64,000 nt of DNA from positions 1,860,001-1,924,000 of the forward strand of contig NZ_AP024488.1 of the NCBI RefSeq assembly GCF_021654575.1. Reading direction: 5' to 3'. Below the pieces are notes generated by a model, which was not told the DNA's origin, made no database searches, and saw only the letters and a list, made by a program, of their open reading frames with translations. Shown piece by piece: positions 1 to 8,685 of the stretch. The DNA comes from Desulfoluna limicola. Its GTDB lineage: Bacteria; Desulfobacterota; Desulfobacteria; Desulfobacterales; Desulfolunaceae. A program made the position numbers and the translations under genes. The first letter of the stretch is position 1. The number at the start of each line of letters is the position of its first letter.

Positions 1-339
1 ACGCCCTTTATCATGAATGACGGGGCCATTATGGAAGGATTCTATCGCAACAACAAACCCCTTCTCCTTCAAGCCCTCTTCCCGATTCAGGGGCAACTCA
101 CCGTCCAGGGGGCCGAGGGGACCCAGGCTCTCCTGGAAGCCCTCGGCGAAGAGGACACAGCGTCTGGATACGTGCTGCCGTCCGGCTACACCATTCACCT
201 TGACGCTGATGGCAATGGGTCCTTCGATGCTTCGGGTACGTATGACTGGCCCAATCTCAAAGACCTTATCGAACGTGTGTGGCTCACCCGGCTGCTCTAC
301 AACTCAAGTGACCTCCTGTTTATCCTCGGGCCGAAATAG
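1..339 (+). CDS. C-terminal part of an unidentified protein (5' end outside window)
   Basis: The frame is open from the first base of the window, so this is the tail of a longer gene rather than a gene starting at the first ATG. The visible part, about 112 residues, is acidic and soluble, with an Asp/Gly-rich stretch (LDADGNGSFD) that resembles a calcium-binding loop, and it ends in LLFILGPK. I do not recognise the family. A strong hairpin terminator follows 37 bases after the stop, so it ends its transcription unit. That it is coding is supported by the open frame and the terminator only. Confidence 0.6.
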   Translation, partial: TPFIMNDGAIMEGFYRNNKPLLLQALFPIQGQLTVQGAEGTQALLEALGEEDTASGYVLPSGYTIHLDADGNGSFDASGTYDWPNLKDLIERVWLTRLLYNSSDLLFILGPK

Positions 340-376
340 CCCGCCAAAACACTGAGATTAAGACCATTCCAAACAG

Positions 377-412
377 AAAAGCTCTTTCATCAACACGTGA
401 AAGAGCTTTTTT
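377..412 (+). terminator. Rho-independent terminator
   Basis: A perfect 13-bp stem (377-389 with 398-410), an 8-nt loop and a trailing T run. It closes the unit ending at 339. Confidence 0.85.
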
Positions 413-450
413 ATTTGCCTTATTCCGCTCACGATTCAACGAGGCCTTCC

Positions 451-645
451 GTGGTTAAACTACGTGGAAAAAGCAGGCCTCGGGCGGCAAGGCCTGCCAC
501 CTTGAAAGCGGGTTGCGAAGACTCCGGCCCCTCGTTCCCCGGGCCATGAGAATCCGCCTGGGCCTCCCAAACCCTGTTTATCTGACATTTCAAATACTTG
601 AACCGCAGAGCGACCGCCGCAGGGAATATTGAGCTGAATCGTTAC
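451..645. repeat. Degenerate mosaic intergenic repeat
   Basis: It starts with GGCAAGG..GCCACCTTGAAAGCGGGTTGCG and ends with CCTGTTTAT..GCAGGGAATATTGAGCTGAATCGTTAC-like sequence, a worn copy of the family best seen at 34643-34901. The rest of the gap 340-698 holds the terminator and nothing else I can support. Confidence 0.6.
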
Positions 646-698
646 TTAGGGCCGTCAGTTGGTCAATAATAACAACACGTCAAAACCGGAAACTCAAA

Positions 699-1349
699 TT
701 AACACATGGGTTCAAGATGCTTCATGATCAGAGAGGGCTGCCCCACGAGAACGTCGGCCCCCGCCTCCCTCAGTTCGATTTCCGACCCATACCCCCAGAG
801 GGCTCCCACGGCAAGGCAGCCTGCCGATTTTGCCGCGATCATATCAAAGGAACGATCCCCGACCATGATCACCCGAGCCCCCGGACATTTCGCCTTCGCA
901 TTACAGAGAAGATCATGTTTTTCCACGCCCGAATCGCAGCCCCGGGCCTCCCGGAAGTAATGGGTGATACCAAAGTGGTTCAACGTTCGAAGGGTTCCCC
1001 GCGTCGATTTGGCCGTGGCGGTGAACATGGGAATGTTCATGGACCACAGCGTTTCAAGGACATCGCAAATACCGGGGTAGAGTCGGTTCTCCCTGAATCC
1101 TTTTACTGAGTATCTCTCGCTGTAGAGCCGGGCCCCTGCCTCCGGAGGGATGGACTCGGGAAGAAGACGCGCAAAGGAATCAACCAGCTTTGGGCCCACG
1201 CAGGTGATCAGCTCCTCGGCAGGACGCGTCGGCTGTCCCAGACGCTCCAACGCATAATTGATGGAGTTGATGATCCCCTCCGAGGAATCACAGACGGTGC
1301 CGTCCAGGTCAAAGGCCACCACACACCTTCCGTTAACGTTTGTACTCAT
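699..1349 (-). CDS. HAD-superfamily phosphatase, phosphoglycolate phosphatase-like
   Basis: A cytosolic HAD hydrolase of 216 residues, the usual size for the Gph/PGMB group. Motif I is DLDGTVCDSS near residue 14 (nucleophile Asp and acid Asp), motif II is the TATAKS segment, and motif IV is GDRSFDMIAAKSAG, followed by a typical LWGYGSE. The helical cap sits between motifs I and II (a C1-cap arrangement). The ATG at 1349 has a GGAGGT Shine-Dalgarno at good spacing. It stands alone between repeats, so context gives no substrate. Dephosphorylation of 2-phosphoglycolate is family-based; other small phosphomonoesters are equally possible. Confidence 0.85.
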   Translation of the reverse strand: MSTNVNGRCVVAFDLDGTVCDSSEGIINSINYALERLGQPTRPAEELITCVGPKLVDSFARLLPESIPPEAGARLYSERYSVKGFRENRLYPGICDVLETLWSMNIPMFTATAKSTRGTLRTLNHFGITHYFREARGCDSGVEKHDLLCNAKAKCPGARVIMVGDRSFDMIAAKSAGCLAVGALWGYGSEIELREAGADVLVGQPSLIMKHLEPMC

Positions 1350-1876
1350 CTTGGTCTACCTCCGGAGCCCAGGGATGCCCCCTGGATGCAAAACTTATGG
1401 ATGCGTTATTGTTACGGGTGCTTTGAGCTGCACAGCGTCCGCATTCGCACGAAGTGTAGCGCCACTTGCCCTGCTTCACAAGCGCTCGCATTGATGGGGT
1501 TGCTGTCTCGATTCATTCGTTTACTTTCATTAACACAACGCCTACGGATCGTCGTCCAAATGAGCATCGACGCGTTCTACAAGGGTAAAAAAAATCCCTT
1601 ATACCACCAAGCGAAACCTACCACAAACCCTGCTAATGGCACAAAGCAACAACCATTGCCCCTCCAGGTGCCCCCAAACATGCAGGAGCCTCAGATGTGC
1701 CACCGTCCCCAACCACGGGCGCAGCCCGTATGCGAATACGTCATCCCGAGGAACGAGGGATGGAGGATTCGCATACCTGGGGTCCAGGGGCTCAGCCCCT
1801 GGGCTTTTCCTGTGGACCTTTTACCCACCTGTGAACTATGATGTGCCGAATTGTTAAACTATTTACGGGGAGAGTT
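1350..1876. other. Intergenic region without a supported gene
   Basis: Apart from the repeat at 1716-1803 I see no coding signature here. The open frames that cross it run through the repeat and lack ribosome-binding sites. It must hold the promoters of the divergent flanking genes, but I could not fix them. Confidence 0.5.
1716..1803 (-). repeat. Mosaic repeat, hairpin plus GGGGTCCAGGGG module
   Basis: A 10-bp arm GTATGCGAAT (1728-1737) pairs with 1767-1776 around the conserved core CCCGAGGAACGAGGG. It is followed by the CCAGGGGCT/CAGCCCCTGG palindrome. Same family as 28709-28982, in inverse orientation. Confidence 0.75.
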
Positions 1877-4800
1877 ATGCAGTTTATCGCCGATCTTCAT
1901 ATCCACTCTAAATACTCCCGGGCCACCTCTCGAAACCTGGATCTGGAAAACCTCTACCACCATGCCTTACTAAAAGGGATCGGCCTTCTCGGAACCGGAG
2001 ATTTCACACACCCGGCCTGGATGGCGGAGATTGAAGAGAAGCTCATCCCCACGGACAGCGGCCTGTTCACGTTAAAGCCTGACCTTGCGAGAGCCTCAGC
2101 TGGCGGTTTTCCCGAAACCGTTGGGGCTGAGTTGCACTACATGCTCTCCACCGAGATCAGCTGCATCTATAAAAAGGACGGCGCCACCCGGAAAAACCAC
2201 AACCTCGCCTTCTTTCCAAGCATTGAGTCCGCAAAGGCCTTCAACAAAAAGCTGGACGCCATCGGCAACATCACCTCAGACGGTCGGCCCATTTTAGGAC
2301 TGGATGCCCGGGATCTCCTGGAGCTCGTCCTTGATACCGATGAGAAAGGCGTGCTCATCCCTGCCCATATCTGGACGCCGTGGTTTTCGATGCTCGGTTC
2401 AAAATCAGGTTTTAACAGCGTCTCTGAGTGCTTTGGGGACCTCACACCCCATATTTTCGCCGGGGAAACGGGGCTGTCATCGGACCCGCTCATGAACCGC
2501 CGGGTCTCCATGCTGGACGGCCTCGCCCTCATCTCCAACTCCGATGCCCACTCCCCCTCCAAGCTGGGGCGCGAGGCCAACCTCTTTGATACCGAGTTGT
2601 CCTACGAGGCCATCTTCCACGCCTTGAAAGCGCCACAAAACCCGGGGTTTCTCGGCACCCTGGAGTTCTTCCCCGAAGAGGGAAAATACCACATGGACGG
2701 CCACCGGAAATGCGGAATTTGCCTTGAGCCTGAAGAGTCGGTGAAGCTGGGGGGGCTTTGCCCGGTGTGTGGAAAACCGCTCACGCTGGGAGTTCTTCAC
2801 CGGGTTCTGGAACTTGCCGACAGAACGGAAGAATCCGCGGCGACCCACTCCGCACAGCACCCTCATTTTGAGAGCATGATCCCCCTGGAAGAGATTCTCT
2901 CGGAAATTCTCTCCGTGGGCCCCAAGTCCAAAAAGGTTCAAACCAGACTGTCAGCCCTCATCACCAAGCTGGGCCCGGAGCTGTCCATCCTGAGGGACCT
3001 TTCTGAAGAGGAACTCGACTCTGCAGGGGTCCCCCTGCTCGGGGAAGCTGTCACGCGCGTCAGGCGTGGCGAGGTGGTTCTTGAAGGGGGGTATGACGGG
3101 GAATACGGAGTGGTCAAGGTGTTCTCCCAGGACGACAAGGCGGAGCTTCCCGGCCAGAAGCTCCTCTTTCATGTCCCGAAAAAGCCCCCGGCAGCCATAA
3201 GCTGTGAAAAATCCGAGCGTCCCATCTTAAAAAAAAACGACAAGAAAAGTGAGGCACCCAAAGAGAGGGCCACAGATTTAAACCCATTGCAGGAACAGGC
3301 AGTCCATCACCCCCCAGGCCCCCTTCTTATCGTCGCGGGACCCGGCACGGGAAAGACCCACACCATCACCCGTCGCATCGCGCGCCTGGTTGAAAACGGC
3401 ATCGACCCCTCATCGATCCTTGCCATCACCTTTACCAACCGGGCAGCCCAAGAGATGAGGGCGCGCCTCCACGGCCTCATCGGTGAAAACACACCCCTGG
3501 CCTGCACCTTCCATGCCCTGGCCCTGGATCTGTTGGGAACCCGCGAGGAAACCTCCCCTGCCATTGCCGATGATACCGCCCGAAAAAGGCTCCTGAAAGA
3601 GGCCCTTCTCCTCTCACTTTCGGCGGACGAGCGGAAAGGGATGCCCCTGTCCACCCTCTCCCGGCTCATTGAACAGGCCAAGCAGCAGCTCATCTCACCG
3701 GATGATGACCTGTCTGCTGTCACGCAGAGCCAGACCGACCTTTTCAGGCGTTGCTACAGCGCCTATGAGCAACTGATGAAGCGCAACAACCTGATGGATT
3801 TCGAAGGGCTCATCTTTCGCCTTGTTCAGACCCTGGGGGCAGATCCCGCCTTTTACCGGCAGGTAACGACACGCTTCTGCCACCTGTTCATCGATGAGTA
3901 CCAGGACCTCAACCACGCCCAGTACCGACTGGTTCAACTCCTGGCCCCGGAAGGGCACTCCATCTGCGTTATCGGAGACCCGGATCAGGCCATCTACGGA
4001 TTTCGCGGTTCGTCAGCACATTACTTCCACCGGTTTATGGAAGATCAGCCCAAGGCCACCCACGTTACCCTGACCCGGAATTACCGGTCCAGCCAAACGA
4101 TTCTTTCGGCATCAGGCAGCGTTCTTGGTGTAAAGGACAAGGTGCATTCAACCATCGACGGAATCGAACACATCACCATCACCCCCTGCCGAAGCGGTGA
4201 AGAGGAAACCGTCGCCATCGGAAAGCAGATCGAAGATCTCATCGGCGGCATCGGGTTTCACTCCATGGACTTCGGGTCAGCCGGAGCGAACGAAACCGAT
4301 CACAGCTTCGGTGACATGGCGATCCTGACCCGCACCCACAGCCACGGAGTTGAGATTGCCACACGCCTTACGGCAGCAGGAATCCCCTGCGCCGTCACCT
4401 CCAAAAGCGGCCCCTTTGAGCATCCTGCCATGATACGGTTTCTGGCAGCCCTGAAACTCGTCTCGGGATGCGGCAGTCTCATCGACCTTGAAACAGCCCT
4501 GCCCCTTTTTACGGACACGGCCATTGCCTTCCCCCTTTACCCTCCGGCCTCTGAACAAGGAGAGCACCTCGGCGTCACCGACCTCATCGCCAACCCCTAC
4601 CTCCTTCCCGATACATGGTGCAGTGATCGGGAAACCATGCTGGAGGTCCTTGGCTCCTTTCTGAAGCTTAGGGTGGAGTGCCTTGATACGGACCCCGTGC
4701 GGCACATCCACTGCCTTCTGGAAGAGCTTCCCGGTATGGCCCTCAGTATCAAGGAGGACGGTGACTTTGGCGACGCCATGAAAACCCTCATCGACCAGGC

Positions 4801-5224
4801 CGAGTCTTTTGGCAACCAAGGAACCACAGCACGGTTCCTCGCTGAAGCCGCCCTCTTCAGAGAGCAGGACACCCTTGCCACAACGACTGAAAAAGTAAAC
4901 ATCCTCACCCTTCACGCCTCAAAAGGCCTGGAATTCCCGGTTGTTTTTATCGCCGGATGCGAAGCAGGAAACATCCCCTTCGAGCCAAAATACGGAGCCC
5001 CTTCCGACCCTGAAGAAGAACGACGCCTCTTCTATGTGGCCATGACTCGCGCCAAAGAACGACTTATCTTAACCCGTTCTGCAAGGCGCCTTGAGTTCGG
5101 AAAGCCTGTGGAGTGCTGCCCATCCCCATACCTTGCTGATATCGAAGAGCACTTGAAAGAGAGCCAAAAGAGAAAAGTTGTCCCCAGAAAGCCAGAGGGG
5201 CCTGTGCAGTTGTCGCTGTTTTAA
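1877..5224 (+). CDS. EndoQ-like PHP endonuclease fused to UvrD/PcrA-type helicase
   Basis: A protein of 1115 residues with two recognisable halves. Residues 1 to about 380 resemble endonuclease Q: PHP metal motif DLHIH (6-10), SRATS, GTGDFTHPAW, and a zinc ribbon (C279, C282, C295, C298) followed by PLTLGVLHR. EndoQ nicks DNA 5' of deaminated bases. Residues from about 470 are a complete SF1 helicase: Walker A GPGTGKT (488-494), Walker B DEYQD (673-677), GDPDQAIYGFRG, TLHASKGLEF (about 1010) and a final VAMTRAKERL motif. The ATG at 1877 is preceded by GGGGAG and begins directly with the PHP motif; an in-frame ATG at 1838 has no such site. The inferred role is incision and unwinding in one polypeptide during repair of deaminated DNA. 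Confidence 0.9.
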   Translation: MQFIADLHIHSKYSRATSRNLDLENLYHHALLKGIGLLGTGDFTHPAWMAEIEEKLIPTDSGLFTLKPDLARASAGGFPETVGAELHYMLSTEISCIYKKDGATRKNHNLAFFPSIESAKAFNKKLDAIGNITSDGRPILGLDARDLLELVLDTDEKGVLIPAHIWTPWFSMLGSKSGFNSVSECFGDLTPHIFAGETGLSSDPLMNRRVSMLDGLALISNSDAHSPSKLGREANLFDTELSYEAIFHALKAPQNPGFLGTLEFFPEEGKYHMDGHRKCGICLEPEESVKLGGLCPVCGKPLTLGVLHRVLELADRTEESAATHSAQHPHFESMIPLEEILSEILSVGPKSKKVQTRLSALITKLGPELSILRDLSEEELDSAGVPLLGEAVTRVRRGEVVLEGGYDGEYGVVKVFSQDDKAELPGQKLLFHVPKKPPAAISCEKSERPILKKNDKKSEAPKERATDLNPLQEQAVHHPPGPLLIVAGPGTGKTHTITRRIARLVENGIDPSSILAITFTNRAAQEMRARLHGLIGENTPLACTFHALALDLLGTREETSPAIADDTARKRLLKEALLLSLSADERKGMPLSTLSRLIEQAKQQLISPDDDLSAVTQSQTDLFRRCYSAYEQLMKRNNLMDFEGLIFRLVQTLGADPAFYRQVTTRFCHLFIDEYQDLNHAQYRLVQLLAPEGHSICVIGDPDQAIYGFRGSSAHYFHRFMEDQPKATHVTLTRNYRSSQTILSASGSVLGVKDKVHSTIDGIEHITITPCRSGEEETVAIGKQIEDLIGGIGFHSMDFGSAGANETDHSFGDMAILTRTHSHGVEIATRLTAAGIPCAVTSKSGPFEHPAMIRFLAALKLVSGCGSLIDLETALPLFTDTAIAFPLYPPASEQGEHLGVTDLIANPYLLPDTWCSDRETMLEVLGSFLKLRVECLDTDPVRHIHCLLEELPGMALSIKEDGDFGDAMKTLIDQAESFGNQGTTARFLAEAALFREQDTLATTTEKVNILTLHASKGLEFPVVFIAGCEAGNIPFEPKYGAPSDPEEERRLFYVAMTRAKERLILTRSARRLEFGKPVECCPSPYLADIEEHLKESQKRKVVPRKPEGPVQLSLF

Positions 5225-5227
5225 AAG

Positions 5228-5451
5228 CATGCCTCCGGCGGGTCGCTTTTTGAAAAAAGCGCCGAACAAACGGCCCGGTTGCATCCCCTCTTGCCGCCTA
5301 GCCCCCTTGGGCGGCAGACTCCGTAAGTCGGATACGATCGGCAAGCCCATGCCATCGAATGAACAGAAATTGGTCTCAAAAGCTGTTTATCAACCCCGGC
5401 ACTGAGATCGGGCAAACGGTTGGCCCCTGGCAGGGGAGCTGAGTCGTTACA
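5228..5451. repeat. Mosaic repeat, long-hairpin type, worn copy
   Basis: It begins GCCTCCGGCGGGTCGCTTTTTG, continues with an imperfect long hairpin, and ends in a decayed CTGTTTATCAA..GGCAGGGGAGCTGAGTCGTTAC end. It starts four bases after the stop of the helicase gene. Confidence 0.65.
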
Positions 5452-5548
5452 ATTTGACAAACAAGCCTTACTACATAATTGCGAAATGACGTTGAACGCC
5501 GATTGCCCTTGTAAGGTATCGTTTCAAGCTCATTGGACATTCCCGGAC

Positions 5549-5586
5549 AAAAAAAGCCGGGCACCCCTTCTGGGGTGTCCGGCTTT
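5549..5586 (-). terminator. Terminator of ribF
   Basis: On the minus strand a 12-bp GC-rich stem (arms 5572-5583 and 5555-5566, with a G-T pair) is followed by a run of seven T, about 35 bases beyond the ribF stop. Confidence 0.85.
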
Positions 5587-5621
5587 GGACGTTCTGGACA
5601 ACATGCTCCACGGCACCTTTT

Positions 5622-6560
5622 TTATGCCGTGGCAAGGTCCTTGAAGAGCTTTCGTGCGTTTTCGACATCGGTCTCAATCTGGTGAGAGAGTTCCTCAATG
5701 CCAGAAAACTTCTTCTCATCCCGCAGTTTCTGAACCATGTTGACCTTGATGGTCTCTCCGTAGATATCACCCGAGAAGTCGAGGATATGGACCTCAACGG
5801 TAAAAATGTGATCGTCAAAGGTGGGGCTGTAGCCGATGTTGGCCACCCCTTCAAACTGACCCAGGCTGCAGGAGATGGTGACAGCATACACGCCGGAAGC
5901 TGGGCAGAGTTCGTCGTTCAGGTTGATGTTGGCCGTAGGAAACCCAAGGAGCTTGCCCCCCCGATCGCGACCGGAGACCACTTTGCCCCTCACCTGATAA
6001 AAGCGCCCCAAAAGCTCAGGTGCTCTGTGCACTTCGCCCCGGCTGATGATTTCCCGGATTCGAGTGCTGCTGATGCGCTTTTCTGCCACGTTGACCCATT
6101 CGGGGGTGACCACATCAAAATCCATCTCTTGGCCAAACCGTTTCATCAGGGCGATGTCCCCCTCACGCTTACGTCCGAAATAGTAGTCGTTTCCAACGAT
6201 GATGGCTTTCATCCCAAGTTTACCGATAAGAAGGTCCATCACGAAGTTCCGGGCATCAATGGTCGCAAATTCCTTTGTAAAGGGCACTGTCACAAGGGCA
6301 TCGATTCCGCAGGCCTTAATCAACTCAACCTTCTGCTCGTTGATGGTGATAAGCGGAGGATGATCGCCATGGCTGAGAACACGCCTCGGGTGAGGGTCAA
6401 ACGTGACTGCCACACTCCGCCCGCCAATTTCCGAGGCTTTCTTCACGGCCGATGCAAGAAGCGCCTGGTGCCCCTTGTGGACCCCGTCAAAATTACCAAT
6501 GGTGACCACACTATTATGAAAGGGATGTTCAATCCCTTCGAAACCTTCGTATAATTCCAT
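5622..6560 (-). CDS. ribF: Bifunctional riboflavin kinase / FAD synthetase
   Basis: This enzyme phosphorylates riboflavin to FMN and adenylates FMN to FAD in the cytosol. The N-terminal nucleotidyltransferase half has GNFDGVHKGH near residue 22 and the later SSTRIR motif. The C-terminal flavokinase half has GRDRGGKLLGFPTAN. Length of about 312 residues matches the family. The start is uncertain: ATG at 6560 gives the usual N-terminus, but in-frame ATGs at 6581 and 6575 exist and the only GGAG lies between them. Single gene with its own terminator, convergent with the helicase gene. Confidence 0.93.
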   Translation of the reverse strand: MELYEGFEGIEHPFHNSVVTIGNFDGVHKGHQALLASAVKKASEIGGRSVAVTFDPHPRRVLSHGDHPPLITINEQKVELIKACGIDALVTVPFTKEFATIDARNFVMDLLIGKLGMKAIIVGNDYYFGRKREGDIALMKRFGQEMDFDVVTPEWVNVAEKRISSTRIREIISRGEVHRAPELLGRFYQVRGKVVSGRDRGGKLLGFPTANINLNDELCPASGVYAVTISCSLGQFEGVANIGYSPTFDDHIFTVEVHILDFSGDIYGETIKVNMVQKLRDEKKFSGIEELSHQIETDVENARKLFKDLATA

Positions 6561-6685
6561 GATATTCCAGCACATCTCCATGTTTCAACTTGACTGCGTG
6601 TAAAAAGGAATTTATAAAATCTTTTGGTCTGAAAATCAATGTTTTTCCCAATTCGTTTTTTCCGCGCTCTTTTTGCAGAAAAGGC

Positions 6686-6714
6686 TTGATCAAGCCGAAG
6701 GGCGCTGCTATAAC
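6686..6714 (+). promoter_or_regulatory. Promoter of tRNA-Leu copy 1
   Basis: TTGATC, a 17-bp spacer ending GGGCGCTGC, then TATAAC, 13 bases before the tRNA. The same arrangement precedes the two other copies. Confidence 0.85.
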
Positions 6715-6727
6715 GCTCTCACAAATT

Positions 6728-6814
6728 GCCGAAGTGGTGGAATTGGTAGACGCGCTAGTTTCAGGGACTAGTGAGGGAAACCTCGTGGGAGTTCGAGTCT
6801 CCCCTTCGGCACCA
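6728..6814 (+). tRNA. tRNA-Leu (anticodon CAG), copy 1
   Basis: Cloverleaf read directly: acceptor GCCGAAG pairs with CTTCGGC, the anticodon stem is CTAGT/ACTAG with loop TTCAGGG, the long type II variable arm is GTGAGGGAAACCTCGT, the T loop is TTCGAGT, and CCA is encoded. It reads CUG codons. Three copies in the window are the same over the mature sequence. Confidence 0.97.
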
Positions 6815-6824
6815 GCACGATTTT

Positions 6825-6858
6825 AAAAGCCTCTGCATGATTCATGCAGAGGCTTTTT
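6825..6858 (+). terminator. Terminator of tRNA-Leu copy 1
   Basis: AAGCCTCTGCATGA pairs with TTCATGCAGAGGCTT, then a T run, 10 bases after CCA. Confidence 0.9.
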
Positions 6859-6862
6859 TGTT

Positions 6863-6925
6863 GGCTAAAGGCTAAAGGCTAAAGGCTAAAGGCTAAAGGC
6901 TAAAGGCTAAAGGCTAAAGGCTAAA
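6863..6925 (+). repeat. Tandem heptamer GGCTAAA x9
   Basis: Nine uninterrupted perfect copies of GGCTAAA directly after the tRNA terminator. The unit resembles the end of the terminator arm (AGGCTTTT), so slippage from there is plausible. Confidence 0.95.
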
Positions 6926-7273
6926 GGGCGTGTAAAGATATGACGACGCCACGTCAACCGAAAATCCCCTCCCCGCTCCTCGGGTTAAGTCACAGCGGTA
7001 TTTTCATGACGATTGTGCCTGTATTTTTTGCGTGGGTCCTTACGCAGCCCCATCCACACCACAAGGCATGGTGCCCCAAGCCTTGAAAGCGGCACCCGGT
7101 CACCACCGGAAAGCAACAGACCATCCCGATGCCCCCTTTCCGCCCTCTCGCATTCAGTGATCTCCAAACCGGTTGCACATCGGTAACACATCTATCTCAA
7201 AAGCCATCCCGGCATGTCGGGAAAGCCCCGCTTTACGCCCCTCAAAAAAGTTCGGGCAGACGCATGAAAAGGC
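6926..7273. other. Spacer between two tRNA-Leu copies, no gene seen
   Basis: The short frames here on either strand have no ribosome-binding site or recognisable product. Only the last bases (ATGAAAAGG) belong to the conserved upstream flank of the tRNA cassette. Confidence 0.5.
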
Positions 7274-7302
7274 TTGATTGGCGGGAAAAGCGCTGCTATA
7301 AC
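7274..7302 (+). promoter_or_regulatory. Promoter of tRNA-Leu copy 2
   Basis: TTGATT, 17-bp spacer, TATAAC. It shares the CGCTGC just before the -10 box with the other two copies. Confidence 0.85.
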
Positions 7303-7315
7303 CCTCCCACAAATT

Positions 7316-7402
7316 GCCGAAGTGGTGGAATTGGTAGACGCGCTAGTTTCAGGGACTAGTGAGGGAAACCTCGTGGGAGTTCGAGTCTCCCCTTCGGCAC
7401 CA
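7316..7402 (+). tRNA. tRNA-Leu (anticodon CAG), copy 2
   Basis: Same mature sequence as the copy at 6728-6814, with encoded CCA, its own promoter and its own terminator. Only the flanks differ. Confidence 0.97.
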
Positions 7403-7413
7403 GAGAAAGACAC

Positions 7414-7449
7414 CAAAAGCCTCTGCGTGATTCACGCAGAGGCTTTTTT
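7414..7449 (+). terminator. Terminator of tRNA-Leu copy 2
   Basis: AAGCCTCTGCGTGA pairs with TTCACGCAGAGGCTT. Against copy 1 the stem has changed on both sides (GCATGA/TTCATGC to GCGTGA/TTCACGC), a compensatory change. Confidence 0.9.
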
Positions 7450-7539
7450 GTTTGCACTTTTTGCCCCATGCGGATCGCTTTTTGAGAGCCCCCCTGCCAC
7501 CACATTCCGGATGCAGGAACAGGGGTGTGTCCCAATGGC

Positions 7540-8226
7540 TCACCGTGTTTTGCGGTAATCGGCGAGGCACACCACATTGTCAGGCAACTCCCTGTCGTCG
7601 GACAAGCCGTCCAGAGACTCAGGATCTACGATTTCGGCACAGACATCCTCGAACCACACCTGTTGCATGACCTCAAAGGGGTAAAAATAATCTGTATCCC
7701 CTTTGGTTTTCCGCAGCACGGCATTTACGTGCCGTCCAAACTCAAAGGCCTCGTCGTCCCCTTCGGGAAGGTCACCCATGGCCTTCACCTCTTCCTCGAG
7801 GTACCAGGCCACGTCTGAAATATGAGCCTGAACGCTCCTGTCGCCACGCTGGTAGACCTGCACATCCAAGTGCTTGTCCACAAAATTCTCCGCCACAAGG
7901 GAGGCGTGCTCCTCCCCCACCCGCCCTGCCTCAAAACAGAGAAAAAACATTTCATTAATCAGGCGATTGCAAAAAGCATCCGCAAATGCGGCAAAATCCC
8001 CCTTTTTCACCCCCGTCATCACAATGGCATAGCGACTGCCCGCGTGCATGGCGATAACACAGCGTGTCCTCTTTACCGTGACAACATGAACCAGCCACTG
8101 CATGGAGGTGCCATCTATAAACGAGGGGTCCTCGGCAATCTTTTTGATTGACGGCGTCACAACCACAGGCTCTTTCGAGTTGTCGATAAACGTCGCAAAC
8201 GCTTTGGTACAGTTAAAAACCAGCAT
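7540..8226 (-). CDS. Conserved hypothetical protein, possibly DUF6933-like
   Basis: A soluble protein of 228 residues beginning MLVFNCTKAFATFI. The opening (a short strand, then NCTK) and the pattern of hydrophobic strands reminded me of the DUF6933 group of plant- and bacteria-widespread hypothetical proteins, but I could not test that. The C-terminal third is acidic and ends in LPDNVVCLADYRKTR. The ATG at 8226 has GGGGA upstream. No signal peptide or membrane segment. Divergent from the hybrid kinase gene. Function unknown. Confidence 0.7.
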   Translation of the reverse strand: MLVFNCTKAFATFIDNSKEPVVVTPSIKKIAEDPSFIDGTSMQWLVHVVTVKRTRCVIAMHAGSRYAIVMTGVKKGDFAAFADAFCNRLINEMFFLCFEAGRVGEEHASLVAENFVDKHLDVQVYQRGDRSVQAHISDVAWYLEEEVKAMGDLPEGDDEAFEFGRHVNAVLRKTKGDTDYFYPFEVMQQVWFEDVCAEIVDPESLDGLSDDRELPDNVVCLADYRKTR

Positions 8227-8399
8227 GATACAGATTCCCCAGATTCACATTCACTATTTGGAGACGGGCCCCCAACGCAAGAGGGACCACAAACAGACGA
8301 CGCGTCATTCGGTGCCACAAATATCACACCCCCCCCAGTGAGCCAACCAAAGCCCTGCCACCGAGCCCCCCCCCACCAGGCCCCATGGACTTTCCCTGT

Positions 8400-8428
8400 T
8401 TGATATTACGAAAAATTCCCTGTATTAT
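8400..8428 (+). promoter_or_regulatory. Sigma-70 type promoter upstream of the hybrid kinase gene
   Basis: TTGATA, a 17-bp spacer, then TATTAT. It lies about 258 bases before the kinase ATG, implying a long 5' leader with no convincing gene in it. Confidence 0.7.
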
Positions 8429-8685
8429 CATAACCTAAGACATCGCAAAGCAAGGAACGCCTTCCCTTCGTTTCGCCTTCAATCACGCCATACCTCAGCC
8501 CCACCTCACCAACCTGACAAAAATGCCCCAAGCGAAGGGCCGGGACACAAAGACAACCAACACATCGGAAATTAAGGACATACAGCAACAACCCATCTGC
8601 CGTAAGCAGGCCCACCGTGCTGAAAGGGCTCAACCAACAGAGCACCCCCGTCGTCTTCAGTCACCAGAATGGAGAGAAACAATCC

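Noticed and set aside
1386..1841. 151-residue plus-strand frame upstream of the helicase gene
   Set aside because: No ribosome-binding site, it crosses a repeat hairpin, and the product has no family character.
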